Positions 23,331 to 36,010 of a stretch of 64,000 nt of DNA are shown in pieces. Origin of the DNA: Bactrocera neohumeralis (Eukaryota > Arthropoda > Insecta > Diptera > Tephritidae); assembly GCF_024586455.1 (NCBI RefSeq), contig NC_065921.1, positions 87,232,061 to 87,296,060 on the forward strand, read 5' to 3'. Made by a program: the position numbers and the translations under genes. The notes under the pieces were generated by a model that saw nothing but the letters and a program-made list of their open reading frames with translations, was not told where the DNA came from and ran no database searches. Every line of letters begins with the position of its first letter. The stretch's first letter is position 1.

Positions 23331-26300
23331 TCTTCGACAACAGTTTTTAACAAGCATTTTTAAATAATTTCTTTAAAAATTCTAAAATATTATCGCCACT
23401 TGCGAAAACATTAAGAAGTATTAAATAATATGCAATTTTTGTTAACAAAAAATAAAAAAAAATCAAACAAATGGTGCCGACTTAGCGCAATGTTAGCAAA
23501 CACACTAAATGAAACGAATAAAACCGTCTAAGCCAGCAAGCAAACTAAGCGCAATGAGCACTGATATGGCCACCAGGCAGCAGTCAAACAAAATCAACTA
23601 AAAATAAAATGAAAAGAATTGAGGAAGAGACGTGAAAATGATTGTGACTAATAACTAGTGCCTGGAACTATGTACACAAACTATGTAAACATTGCATCCG
23701 CAACGCATTCACACACACACACGTAAACACTCAGCCCGCCACCCAAACAACGTTGCACTGCGCTAGCAGCGGAGTCACAAAAGGGCAGCCGCAGTCTAGC
23801 TTTAACGCCCGCATACATAAATATGTACATATGTATGTACTTGCATGTGGAGTGTGCTCCAATCATGCTTGTGCACATACACACCGTTATAATGGCGCGG
23901 TGTCAAAAAACGACAGCGCCTCACGAGCCACATAACAGCAGTTGTTATCGCGTAATCGTTGATAGCACGAAGCTGATGCACTCTTGCCGCTTCATTGGCT
24001 TGATAAATGCCGCTGGCTTGTGTAGTACGTATGGCAACACACCGTCAGATATACATATGTACATGCATATTTATTTATATAATTTTATGTATTTAAATGC
24101 CACAAAATTTGGTATTCGGGCTGCTGAATTAGACTATATACATATGTATGTATGTATGTATATTAGCAGGCGGCTAATGGCTTAAGCCAGCAGTTCGAAA
24201 ATGGTCTCAGACAGACTGTGGAAAATATTATTATTTTTTCAGAACACTTTTGTGGCATTATTATTGTAGAACTTTAACCCTTTGCCAACTTTTCCTTTCA
24301 ACCAACACTTAATCGCAAACTAAAATATTCTTAAGAAAAATTTAAAAATTTCAAAGGCAAGAAATACATATTTATATACATACCTATATAAAAGCCAAGT
24401 AAATATTGCTTTTAAGTATGCACAACCGCACATTAATTCATTACTCTTTAAGCACGAGCGTCTTAGCAGCTGCTCCCAACTGCCTACGATTACCAGCCGC
24501 TTCGGCTGCTGCCGGGTTTTTCGACTTGCTTCGACTGCTTGCTACATTTTACATACTCGGAAGCCATGAAATAATTGTTTACATTTAGCCAAAACAAGCT
24601 AAAAACATCAACAACTAAAGTACTTACAATAACAATAGCAAAAACTTTGTGGTAACAGCAGTTGGTTGGCAATAAAGACAGCAACAACAAGATTTCGCTG
24701 CCGACAAGACGATTCAATAATAAAAATAACAGAATACTAAATGTAATTTTTATCGCGCGACAACAAAAACAACAACACAAAAGCGGAAACATACAAATGT
24801 AGCTACATATAAGGATACAAATATATACATATATATTTATAAATATATACATGTGTGTGTGTTTTTGAGTATCACAAGCTCCTAGCGCTCTGTAATATTC
24901 GTAGGTAACACTACCGAACTCATACGATCATGTTCACATTGCCATCCTTGCCCTCATCCTGCTTTTAGAGGTTAGATAACCGCTGTTCGTTGTGCTCGTG
25001 ACGGTTCGTTCATTGCATGTATGTATGTACATATGTCGATTTGTAATAAAGTATTTACTGAGTCTCATTAACAAGGAGCAACCCTCAACTAAGGAAAATA
25101 TTGTCCGTACAACTGTTTAGTGAGAACCGCGAGTGAATGCGCGTCAATTATCCCATTATTGTTGTGCAGCGAGAGCAGTGAATTTTTAAGATATCCGAAG
25201 AGCACAGCGACACAGCCTAAAATCCGTTATTTGCTCTATCGACGAGGCTATAGGCGCATACAAAATTTCAGCGAAATTTGATAGATACTTTTCGTAAATC
25301 CATAGGTATTTTTAAGGTCTCGCTGTTTTGTTAAAATACCTAACCTTTCTATAAAGAGTTAAGATTTTTGTTGGAACATCTTCTCTAATTTCTAACTGCG
25401 GTATACAAAAGGGTGCTATATTTACATGGCAATTCCCTAATTTTTTCCATGTCACAGATGCCAAAAAAGTGGGATATTTTCTGTAGCAATATTTCTCAGT
25501 ATTTCGATACAATAAATGGTCATATTTTTTCCGGATCGAAACATCCTGAATCAGTTCTTTTTCGGCATAACTCGCATAACTTCTAATTAAAAAACTTTTC
25601 CGACTTTGTTTAGGCGATTAAATATCTTAAAACTTAAACGAGACAGATCCACATATTATTTTTGAGAAAAAACTATGAGAGTCCGATCTAACTGGAATGA
25701 TATTATCGAAGAAACATTTTTTCCAAGAAACTATAAGTGTCCGATTTTACTGCTTCTTAATACTGTTGCTATCATTTGGAATGATTTTATCGAATTTTTG
25801 AAAGAAATCAACAAATACATTTTCATTATGATTGTATAATATTATTGGAACGTTGGACTTCTTGGAGACAATATCACGAAGTTGACCGAGCTCGAATGCC
25901 GTGTCTCTAATCAGAACTATGGACATAATTGCTAACTTTTGCCCTCTTCTTAAAGGTGAGTTGACCTATAACTAAGTGAGGTAAAAATGCAAAACCAAGG
26001 TAACAATCAACTCAAAAAAAAGACATTTCTCGCACTTGATTTGTTGAAACCTTAACTCAATGGTTTAAAATTTATTCCTCACACTTGATTTCTTGAAACC
26101 TCAAGGAAATTTTTCAAAATCTGAACTCATTAGAAACCAAATTTTCTAAATGAGAAGCGCGCTCTCTCTTCCTTTTTTGAAAACATCACAAGGTGTCTAC
26201 GTGACCGTAAGCTGAGAGCAGCGAGTCAAAAAAATTTTATGTTTTTGTATACACACACACACACATTCACAAAAACAATGAACTCACTTAAAAACATATT

Positions 26301-28555
26301 TTGGAGTTGAATTGGAGTTCGAAAATTCCTACATATTTATAACAAATGTATAGGGAGAGAACACAAACAGCAAAACATAAAAGCATAAAGCGAAGTGTTT
26401 AAAATGAAATGGTGATAAAAAATGGTAAAAAAGTGCACACAGAAATTTCAAATAAATAAACACAAATAAAGTGCTGCGTAGAGAGTGAGAGAGCGGAGAA
26501 TTTGATATGAGTTTGAGCAGGCTGGCACAGGAACAGCTGTGTGGCAGTTGGTTAGATGAGAGCACTTTAAAGGCTAATGATAAAAACGAATATAATAATG
26601 ATGATGGTTATGCTGCCTGTAGTGCCTATTGAGGATGATAGTGAGCGCTGACGAGCGCTATGCTATTGTTGTTATTGTGGGCAACTTATTTTTGGTGTGA
26701 TTATTTTACTCGCGAACATGCATGCTTACATGTGTGTGCTAGTGTGTGATATGTACATATGTTTTTGTATACGTAAGTGATAATGTTTACTTTGAGCATA
26801 GCGAGGATTGTGTGCATGTATGTATGTATGTGTGTATGCATGTGAGTGTTTATGATACTTGCAGCCGCTGCGCTAACATTGAAATGGGGCAGGTTCTTTT
26901 AAGTAGCGGTGAGTGATTGTATACAACTTGCTTGACTTTGAGTAACTAATGTGACTGGCTTTAGAACTTTAATTTGAAAAGTTTTTGGAATCGCAAGTCA
27001 AAAATAATTGCTGCTAATAGCTGTGTGAGCCTTATGAGTTGCCAACCACACTTTTGGATGCCAGCTTGATGTCTGTAGCAGTCACTGTGGGAAAATGTGC
27101 GTATATACAAATGTTTCACACTGCACTGACCTCTGCGTCCCCACATGCTCTCTAAACACACATACATATAAATATATAGCATTAACGCTTATCTGCGGTG
27201 ATCTCAGCGTAGCTTTTGCTGCCCTTATATGATAAGAGCCACTATATAGAACGTCTCCGCCTCCACCTCGCCGTTTGCTGCTTCACATTGCCTCATCGGT
27301 GCCTCCGTATGCTGCGGTTGCATGCAATGCAAACATACATATGTACGCGCATTACGTATAGAGTTTGCGCCGACTCTCTATTACTCCCTCTTTCAATGTG
27401 TGCTCTCTGCATGCTCAGTGGCCCTTCTTCGCGGTGTCGCTCAATATGCTGGCTCATTATGTGCAGCGAGAACAAACAAATACGGTGGTTCTCGGCAAAG
27501 TCGCCAAGTGCATGAGAGCGGCTACGTCGACCCCATTAGCAGCGACAGCAGTGCTAGCAGCAGCAGCAGCGGCAGAACAATAGGAGAAAATTAGTTGGTT
27601 CGTTTGTTTGTTTGAAAGAAAAAAAATAACAAAAACTGGGAAATCATCCCGTTTCCCATACGGCTGGACGGACAAACATACGGTCGGACAGACGATTGCT
27701 GGCTTGGATGAATGGTCGATTCCCGTTTGAATGTGTCTCTACACAGCACACAGAACACTCGCGCTGCAAGCCAGCGCACGTGCATGTGTTTGTAGATATT
27801 TATATTTGGCCCTCGCGTTTATAGGCATACGATATGTGCCTCGGCATTGCTTGCTTGCCTGCCTGCCTGCTGCTGCAGTCGCACGCACTCACGTACCAGC
27901 AATAAGGGCAAGGCATGGCAAGGCAAGGCAAGTCAAGCAGACAGCCAAGAGCAGCAGCACAGCGCGAACGTGGACGCGCCTCTATGCGGCTCTGCGACTC
28001 TACTCGACACTCAGCGCACAGCCTGACTCTTGGCAGCGCTGCGCTGCGCTGCAAGGCAACGCGGCACGACGCGACGCGGCACAGCACAGAACAAAGCAAC
28101 ACACGGCTGGCTGTTTTACTGACTTTTGTATGCATGTATGTGTGTGTGTGTGGACGAGTATTTTGAGTGTGCGGATGAGAAGAAGTGAAATTTTTGGGAC
28201 TTGCACTGTCACTTGGCTGGATTCTATAAATCAGTCAGACATTTTCCCTAAAACGGTGCGGACGCTGGATTGAAATTGTTACGGAAAAACATTGTATGTT
28301 AGTTGTTTGACGCTTTGGATACACATACAAACAAACTGACATACCACATCCAAAGAGTGCAAGCATAAACGGTTGGTGTTCGTTTTTAGTGTTTAGTGTG
28401 CGTGCGTGTGTGCGTTTTCTTACCATTTATTATTACTTTTTATACGAAAGTGTTTAAAAACATATATACAAATGTTGCTTTGTGTTGGCTTTGGAGCACG
28501 TTTGTTTGTTTGACTGTCGGTTGATGCGTTGTACACACACACATACATACATACC
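23331..28555. other. Long non-coding stretch with GC-rich islands
   Basis: No gene is supported in this 5.2 kb. It includes CA/TG and ATGT microsatellites (23709-23722, 24145-24162, 26815-26832), and a near-repeat of CACTTGATTT(G/C)TTGAAACC at 26034 and 26080. A GC-rich block at 27780-28120 is packed with short GC direct repeats (GGCAAGGCA, CGACGCG). Open frames over the GC block are low-complexity on both strands and look like composition effects. A possible LTR-like tail (AATAAAGTATTTACTGAG, 25047) is not supported by a partner. Confidence 0.45.
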
Positions 28556-28561
28556 TAAATA

Positions 28562-28569
28562 TATAAAAG
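28562..28569 (+). promoter_or_regulatory. TATA box candidate upstream of a possible jing first exon
   Basis: TATAAAAG sits directly before a GC-richer block. The plus-strand sequence from about 28880 to 29141 reads like a fly 5' leader (AAAAGTGCAAGAACAGC) and ends in a splice-donor-like site. The distance to that leader is long, so the TATA box may serve another start or none. Confidence 0.3.
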
Positions 28570-28879
28570 TACGCGACGTGCACTTGGCGTTTCGCTCGCC
28601 TTTCTGCCTGACGGCCGCACTAGCTGCCTTGGCTGGCTGCCCATGTATCCATATCCAGCCGCTGATCAAGCCACCATCCTGCTAGGCGGCCAATGCGGCA
28701 GCCGCCTTTAGGGCTCGTTCGTTCGGTTTCTGCCTGCGACGGTCGGAAAGTCGGTTGGCGTTTGATTGTGTTAACGTTTTTAGTTTTTTTTTTGTTTTTG
28801 AAATTGTAGTGACTTGGGGCGCGCACGCCCGCCCGCAATTTGGGTGCCTCTCCACTGCTACCCCCGGCAAAGCCACTAT

Positions 28880-29141
28880 TCTAAGTGGCATACACGTTTG
28901 CAGTTAAAAGTGCAAGAACAGCAAGAAATCGGAGCTAACACGCTTTTTGAAAAAATTTAGCGTTTATTGAAAAGTGTGCGAACGGAAAGACAAAAGCGAC
29001 TGCGAATTATAAATCAGTTTTGTGGCTAAAACATTTTGTGTAAAGAAAAATGCGTGAATTGTTGTAAATATTCGCAAGTGGAAAAGGCAAATATTTAAAT
29101 TCTAAAAGTATGAGTAAAGAAAATAAAGACGAAAACAAAAA
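28880..29141 (+). other. jing: Candidate alternative first exon of jing
   Basis: A-rich leader-like sequence ends at 29141 with AAAAA|GTATGT, a good donor. Inside it an ATG at 29110 opens MSKENKDENK and leaves two bases (AA) before the donor. The jing exon at 39009 begins with one base completing a codon, so joining the two would stay in frame (AA+T = Asn, then GVVISLSS). One in three random donors would match phase, so this is suggestive only. A short upstream frame (ATG at 29050, five codons) precedes it. Jing in Drosophila has a long multi-exon 5' region (from memory), which fits. Confidence 0.35.
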
Positions 29142-31369
29142 GTATGTGCCGCGATAAAAGGATGCCCAACTTATGCCATTGTGAGAGCGCCTCAGAATTA
29201 GCGTTTTTTGGACATTTTGCATTGTAGCCAGTTTAGACAAAATATTCGTTTTTGGGTATTTATCGGGTGGGGAGTGGTCAACATTATCTGGTAACACTAT
29301 CTAGTATGAGTGGTTAACACTACCTGGTATAAGTAGTTGGGCTATTTTTGACAAAATAGTGTTGCCAAAAAATAAATAAAGTGATTGAATATGAACAAAA
29401 GTTACCATTAATATATGAATCATATATACAATATACTTTGAAGTGAAATTTTGAAGTAAAAGCCAAGCTAAGTCTTGCTAATTTGTGTCGAACCCAAAAA
29501 AGTGAATAAAAAGCTGAAAAATGCTTAAATTGTAGTGACTTGAAGGAGACTTTATCAAGTGACTTTGTAATCATTTAACTCAAATTGCCTTTAATAAGTG
29601 TGGTGTGTATGAAACCAACCTTACTTAAATCTGCGAATCCTTTGGAATATGGAATATGTACATATATGTACCATAACAAACAACAACTTACAGAATCTTA
29701 TTAGAACGCGAACTCGGGTTTTAGGAAAACTACCGAATTTTTGCACGTATTCTATATTGAAGCATTTGACGTGTAATGTTCATTGTTGAATACTTTTTTT
29801 GCTGTTTACGGCGGTATCGCACCTTAGGCACCTTAGGAAGGCATAAAAGTGTGTATTATTCGGATTCTAAGTTACAAATTAGGGTTTCCTTAAGCATAGT
29901 AACACCGCTGAATGGGTGTTATGATTTCATGAACTTTTTTTCTACAAAAAACAGGAAGAGGCAGTTAATTTATTGGTTTATACCACCAGTTAAAATCGCG
30001 TGACTGCTTCTAAAGGTTTATAACCGCTCAATTCTGTATTTTAAAATACTGCTAATATAAATTTTTTAATGCTAAATTGTATATCAGTTTTAAAGCATAA
30101 TATTCAGGTTGCCTGAAGCAGCATTAGTAGAAATAAACACATGAAAATTACGCGAAAATAAAAGCAGTTTTGAGAACCAGCGTTTGTTTCTTACATTCTA
30201 AGCAGAATGCTCAGTTTTTACTCATTAATTATAATATATGAAAAATATTAGAGCGTTTCCATACACTTTTACCTAATAAAATGCAGAATAAACTACTATT
30301 TCTGGCATATGTATAAATGATGATGCATACTTACATACATATATGATACATATGATCCTGCCTTGTTGCCGACGGGTTAAATGAAACTATGCTTTCGAAG
30401 CTATTGGGTAGTCGAAAAAGTCTTTTCGTATTTCTTTCAACTTTTTTTAACAAATTTTCCAAATAAACATTTTTCTTTAAGTAATTATGGTCTTTAAAAA
30501 AAAACTCATTAAATTTTTCAATTTTCCATATCAATTTTCATAAAAATATAATTATTTTTGCTTTTTAGAAGCAAGTGAAGTTTTGAGTATTAGTAACAAT
30601 ATAAACAACAATTACATTATTTCACCCTTTTTGTTGTAGAAATGTGCTCTTAATGTCCTATGCTGGTTGCGAGTTTAAAAACTACTCACCAGAGACCCAT
30701 TTAATGGTCAAGTCTCATAAAATAATAATTTCTTAATTTAATCCCCACCACACACTTAGTAGTCGAAACTTGCTTCAAGTGCATAACGGTTGTGTATTTC
30801 TGCATAAACAGATGTGAATTAATTTACAAATCTGATTTTTTATGATTATTGTTGTTGTAATATGAAAATACGTTTACATATGCATGTAAACGCATAAAAT
30901 CTGGAGTTGCTGTATAAAATTTCATGGCTGCACACACATGCATATGCAGTACATATGTATGTATGTATGGCTTTTGAAAGCGCCTAGAAAAAGACACTGC
31001 TGCTTAAAAACGTCAAAAAGCAAAAAACAATAATAATAAAAAGCTATAAAAATGCGCTAGGCAATGGAGAAAAGCAGGAAGAGGCCAAAAGCCCTTGCAG
31101 TCGCGCTGTTGACTGACTAAATAATAAAAATAAATATAAAATTACTAATACAAAAAATATAGAAAAGAAAAAAAACTGCTGCGCCGAGCTACAAGAACAA
31201 GAAAAGTGTAAACGAAAAACAGAAAAAAAGAAAGAAGAAAAACTCATAAAATAAAAATAGTGTATAACAACAACAAAAAAGCAGTGGAACTACCTACACT
31301 AACAACTACACATATTAGCTTGTGAATATGTAATCATATATGTATGTACGTTCATATGTATGTTTGTGT
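29142..31369. other. Non-coding stretch
   Basis: No gene is seen. Near 29282-29337 the motif AACACTA(T/C)CTGGTA recurs as a small imperfect direct repeat. Otherwise AT-rich, with ATGT microsatellite at 30950-30968 and A-rich tracts (31010-31260). Confidence 0.45.
30401..30434. mobile_element. Second solo mariner-type terminal repeat
   Basis: CTATTGGGTAGTCGAAAAAG followed by TCTTTTCGTATTT, matching 12005-12038 with one change. No transposase sequence or opposite terminal repeat is visible nearby. Confidence 0.55.
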
Positions 31370-31860
31370 ATTTAGTTGAGCACAGGGGAAGTAGTGGTGA
31401 GCGCAGCGCAGAGTAGAACAGTAATAACAGAAGTTGTGGCAGCAAGCGCTCGTGCAGCAATGTGCAGCGCAGCGCGGCGCACCATCGCCACCACCATTCT
31501 CAGTTGGTTAGTAGGTATGTGTGTGTGTGCGGCAGTGGCAGTGGCGGTGGTGAGGTGGTTTGCGGTGCGCGGTTTCTATTTTGTTAAGCGTTCAATGCAC
31601 TCGACGACGACGGCACGAATGCCGACGACGGTGACGACGAACCCTGTTGCCTTGCCGCGCCACGCTCGGCTACTTGCTCGCTTTCACACGAATGCCCCAA
31701 GCAGTTCGGTCGGGCCGACGGTCGCGACCAAATACATTCGCGCGCTCGGCTATAAAGTCATTGGCGGAAGCGGGCGATGGTAGCGCGGTGACGTGGTAGT
31801 GCCAACAACGGCGCGGAACTTAGCGGCCCAGGCCGAGACAACAGCGCAGACACATTTGAT
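31370..31860 (+). promoter_or_regulatory. GC-rich island with TATA box, candidate promoter
   Basis: A sharp rise in G+C and CpG content within AT-rich surroundings (GCGCAGCGCGGCGC near 31465, then CG-rich to 31860). TATAAAG lies at 31751-31757 and is followed by CG-rich sequence and AGCGCAGACAC. The open frame at 31376-31783 is probably a by-product of base composition. It could start one of the jing transcripts, or be a regulatory island. No matching exon boundary was found. Confidence 0.35.
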
Positions 31861-32560
31861 TTGTTATTCTTCATTATTATTAGTGTGACGCTGCTGTGGT
31901 TAGTGTGACGGCTGTGTTATTGTTGTTATTAGTATTATCATTGTTATTGCTGTTGTTGTTGTTGCTGCATTTTGATTATTATTATTAGTGAAATATTTTT
32001 GTAGCACAGCGCACGGCGGCCAGCACATGTGCATGCATGGGAACATTCATGCGTCTGTATGTACAAATGTTTGTATGTAGATATATGCATATACATATGT
32101 ATACTTATGTGTATGTCTACACTTATGAACTTGCATGGCAAATGTCGCACGGTGTGTGCTTAATTAATACAACTCAACAGCAACAGTGTTAAAGTAAATT
32201 AACAAACAAATGCAGGAAGTTGGTTGTCACTCTAGCAAGAAACTTCAACCTTTACATGTACATATGCACATATGTATGTTTGTATGTGTGTGTGCACAAG
32301 CGTTTGCATGAAATTCTTCACATACCTTGAGTGCGCTTACTACGAAATTAACGGTATAATATACATCATTTAAATGTACTCAGTTTAAGGTGTGTGCTTT
32401 AAAGCGCCTTGAAGTATGCTACAAAATTTTTTTAAGCACTCATTGCATTAAAATTTAGCGAAAAGCGATTGAAGAAATCTTGCGCAAAGCAATGAAGCTG
32501 TGAAAGATTTATATTTATTTTAATTCCGTCGGCCTCTGTGTATTTACGCGAACTAGTCCC
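31861..32560. other. Non-coding stretch
   Basis: No gene. ATT/GTT triplet repeats (31870-31985) and ATGT/CATA microsatellites (32080-32105, 32255-32295). Confidence 0.45.
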
Positions 32561-32569
32561 TCAGTTTTT

Positions 32570-33020
32570 GAAATATCGTACTAAAATTTGGCTCACATAT
32601 TTAACTCCTCAAGATGCTGCTTATTTGTCGAAATTGGCCATAACGGACAACTATAGAATATAGCTGCCATGCAAACTGAACGTTCCAAGTAAAGTCCTTG
32701 TTTGGAAAACTTGTTTATTTGACGAGATTTCTTCAAAAAATTCGGCGTGCGTTATTGTCTGAAACAATAATATAATCTCCGTTGAAATCGTTCAGATCGC
32801 AACACTATGACATATAGCGACCATACAAACTGAACAATCAAAAACGAGTGCTTGTTTGGAAAACTTTTTTATTTGAGCAGATATCTTCATGAGATTTGGT
32901 ATGGACTACTGTCCAAAGTAGCGCTACAATTTCCGTAAAAATTGTTCAAATCGAACCACTATTGCATACAGCTGTCATACAAAGTGATGGCTCAATATCA
33001 AGTTAAAGCTCCTTCTATAC
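32570..33020. repeat. Second array of the ~153-bp dispersed repeat
   Basis: Cores ATAGCTGCCATGCAAACTGA (32659), ATAGCGACCATACAAACTGA (32813) and ATACAGCTGTCATACAAA (32966) are spaced 154 and 153 bp apart. They have the same intervening CTTGTTTGGAAAACTT and TTCAGATCG segments as the array at 16 kb, in the same orientation. No coding capacity. Confidence 0.85.
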
Positions 33021-34200
33021 CTTTTTATGGCATAAAAATGCACATGCGAAGGGCATTGTAGCTTCGATGCCGTAAAAATTCACGTTTTTTTCTTGTTCTA
33101 TAAAGCGGCTAGCTAAAGCAATTTGTGAATTTTTCTTTTTCGCTTATTAAACATTAATATTATAAGTGCTTATAAACTTACAAATAAATTAATAAAAAGC
33201 GCAAAATTAAAGTTTTACTGGCGCACACTTTATTATTGCATAATAATTGCACTTAAATATGAAAAAGGTTTTCGGGGTGGCCGTGTTCGTCACTATAATA
33301 AATACGCGACACTAAAATTCAAAATTAAAAAATCATAAAAAAATTAAGAGCCAACAAAATCCAATAAATATGTTAATAAAAGCCGAGTGCAAAAGAACTT
33401 AACGACTTCCGCTTCCGTCGGCCAATCGTCAGGCTTTGTTGTTTGTGTTTTACTACAGCGACTACAAACAGCTTTCGTACTTCGCCACATAAACGCGTTT
33501 GTATCTTTGTGTATGTGTGTGTGTGTGTGTGTGTGTGTATGTTCGCCGGCTTGTAAGTGCATGCGCCGGTTGCATAATTTATGCATCTTGATTCCATGTG
33601 TGCAACACGCTGCTACCAACAACAACAACCACAACAGCAACCAGAACGACATGAGCAACCGTAAAGGCAGCAGCAAATTTAAATGCTAATAATAAGTAAT
33701 AAAGCGCAGCACAGCAATAAATTACAAAACATTTCAAATTAATGCAATGTTTATATATTTATGCGTAGAAAAAAGATAATACAACAATTACAAATAAATA
33801 ATTCAAACGTTAGAAATGTTAGTGTTGGTATGTATGTATGAAGTGTTTGTGGTGCGCAAATGGCGTGACAATGTGAGAAAATGCATATTAGCGCAATTTT
33901 ATGCTCAAGCCGTACGCCGCCGTAAAATTCAAGTATAATGTAGCACAGTTAATAAAAAATTCAAAGCGTAACTGTATTAACAACTGCTGCTGCATAGCTA
34001 ATAACTACAGCAACAACAATAAAGTAGTTCATTATTTAAATGAAGGAAACAAAATACAAACGCTTCCCACGCAGTGCACGCGACAACAACAAACAATACT
34101 TAATTGTGTTTAATAAAATATATTTCATCGAGCTTAAAGTGTTTACAGTGTTTTAAATATTTAAATGTTGTAAATGCCGGGAAAACATTTAAGCGTGTTT
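33021..34200. other. Non-coding stretch
   Basis: No gene. A pure GT run lies at 33515-33538. CAA repeats at 33617-33645 and AT-rich sequence elsewhere explain the short frames. Confidence 0.45.
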
Positions 34201-34427
34201 TTTTCGTTCAAAATGCGCGCACAAAATTTTCATAAGTTTTCTCTCAAATTTTAGTGTTTTTCGGCGTAAAAGTTATTGACAAAGGGAAAAAGACTCACTG
34301 ACTGCCAATAAAAAAAGGGAAATAAACGCACAAAAAGCAAAGAAAAAGATACAAAAACAAAAACGAATTTAAAAGTGTTAAGTTGTAACGAAAATAAATG
34401 CAAAAAAAATAATAATATCGAAAATTT
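34201..34427 (+). other. Candidate untranslated exon ending in a splice donor
   Basis: A-rich leader-like sequence (AAAAGTGTTAAGTTGTAACG near 34372) runs into AAAATTT|GTAAGTCGGG, a strong donor starting at 34428. The only late ATG (34399) is stopped after three codons, so the exon would be non-coding. It could be another jing 5' exon. The start shown is arbitrary. Confidence 0.25.
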
Positions 34428-34597
34428 GTAAGTCGGGAAGCCTTTGAGATTTTAATCTACTATAAAAAAGGAGCTAAAGCAGCGCGATAAAAGTCTAAAA
34501 GGTAAAATACACATGAAGTAGTCTTAATATACCGTTATACATACTATGTAGATGCATAAAAGCATATATTTATGAAATAAATTAATATTTTAGTGTA

Positions 34598-35260
34598 CAT
34601 TTTGACAAACAAGTACCCGGAAATTGTAAATAAAAGGCAAAATATTTAATTATTCTTCAATATTTATTTTGCCGCCTTCAAAGTAATCCCCACCAGATGT
34701 AATAGACTTATGCCAACGATTTTTCCGGTACTCGAAGCACTTTTCACAAGAAATTTTTGGAATGGCCTTCAGCTCCTTCAGCGAATTTTGTTTTATCTCT
34801 TCGATCGACTGAAAACGGGTTCCATTCCGATGATTGTTAACTTGTTTGCATGTCAAACTCATAAACCAATGTCTCATTGACAGTTATAATGCTCTCCATG
34901 AATGTTGGATCGGCATTCGCACGATCAAACATGTCTAAAGAGACCTATTTACGGTACTCTTTTTGAAGAAAATTCAGCTTTATCTGGACAAGTCGATGAA
35001 GAATGCGTTTCATACCCAAAATATCCACCAAAATCATTCGAACGAACTCGCGAGAAAAGCACTGCTCTTGTCTGCCAATTTTCAATCACCATATCCTTCA
35101 CTTTTTTAACAATTTCATTAGTTGATGAGGTCGAATGTCGTCCAGAACGTTTTTCGATAAAACTGAATCAACGTAAGCCTTCTCCAACATTAACAACGAA
35201 ACTTGGTTATAAATTCAAAATTTGAGACAAATTATCTTTGTTCGATATTTTTATTCTTTG
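34598..35260 (-). pseudogene. Degenerate mariner transposon, lineage B
   Basis: The 3' end at 34598 carries TTTGACAAACAAGTACCCGG then AAATTGTAA, matching the ends of the MITE at 4229. On the minus strand the C-terminal transposase tail is open at 34877-34650 (SIEEIKQNSLKELKAIPKIS, then GGDYFEGGKI). Higher up are the mid-protein pieces VDILGMKRILHRLV and ESIITVNETLVYEFDMQTS (the first catalytic Asp region, with GDE changed to VNE). The piece between the first Asp and the C-terminal tail is deleted, and stops are frequent. Not functional. Confidence 0.8.
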
Positions 35261-35499
35261 CAAAAGCAGCTGCCGTAAACAAACTGGTTGCCTTTAAAAT
35301 ACCTAAATACCTCGAGAGAAATAGATTTATTCCCACATCAGTCAATTCCACATAACCGGAATAAACTCCAATTCACGTATAGATTCTATACAATATATGA
35401 CTGTCACTTCCTTCTTCTTAATATTTAGGGCATATTTTATTATACTACAACAGTTAGAACAGCAGTAAAATTCTAAAATAAACACAAAAGCATCTCAAA

Positions 35500-36010
35500 G
35501 TTTGCTTGCAATGCTCTCGGTTTGCCTAACAACTTTTATGCATTAGACTCATGATGCGTTTCCCGAAGCGATTTCTGCAGTTTAGAAAGCAGAAAAAAGC
35601 CACAGGCAGTCAAATCTGGCGAAAGCGGTAGCTGAACAATCACTCTCGTTGCCTGTTGCGACTGTCTTTTTATTCATAATAGAATGTGACGGCGTCTTGT
35701 GGTCTCTAATACGAGAACTGAGACGCTGCATACCCAAAACATTAACCTAAATGGTTGGGTTGGTCCGTTTCATACCCAAAACATTAACCAAAGTGATTAA
35801 GTTGATCCATAACAAGTTTTGATACCCTCTGCTATCACTCGGACGCCAACATGACGATTTTCAAACACTTTTTCCGATGTTATCGTCAATAGTAGGGGAG
35901 ACGGACGACTCACATCCGCATGGAATATATTTTCGATGGTTTCAGGGCCTTCTTTGTGTCACTCAAATATGCATTTGTGTGAACCTAGTAATGTTTGTCG
36001 GCTAAACATT
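35500..36010 (-). pseudogene. Degenerate mariner transposon, lineage D
   Basis: On the minus strand, about 35995-35700 reads as an N-terminal mariner region (QMHIFE, EGPETIENI, DDNIGKSVRK, VNVLGMKR), with frameshifts. After a deletion, 35640-35540 reads SPDLTACGFFLLSKLQKSLR, the PDLxPxDFFLFPKLK block of the catalytic domain, ending RETHHES. A small internal duplication (CATACCCAAAACATTAACC at 35727 and 35781) is present. The wording differs from lineages A, B and C, so I treat it as a separate lineage, though B and D may be related. Confidence 0.65.

Noticed and set aside
24880..25110. Solo LTR ending in AATAAAGTATTTACTGAG
   Set aside because: Texture is suggestive, but TG...CA ends and a target duplication could not be found.
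27731..28273. 180-codon frame on the plus strand near 28 kb
   Set aside because: Built from GC-rich direct repeats, with a competing minus-strand frame over the same bases. No recognisable protein.
31376..31783. 135-codon frame in the GC-rich island
   Set aside because: It lies in a stop-poor GC-rich stretch, has no domain and no splice or leader context. More likely promoter sequence.
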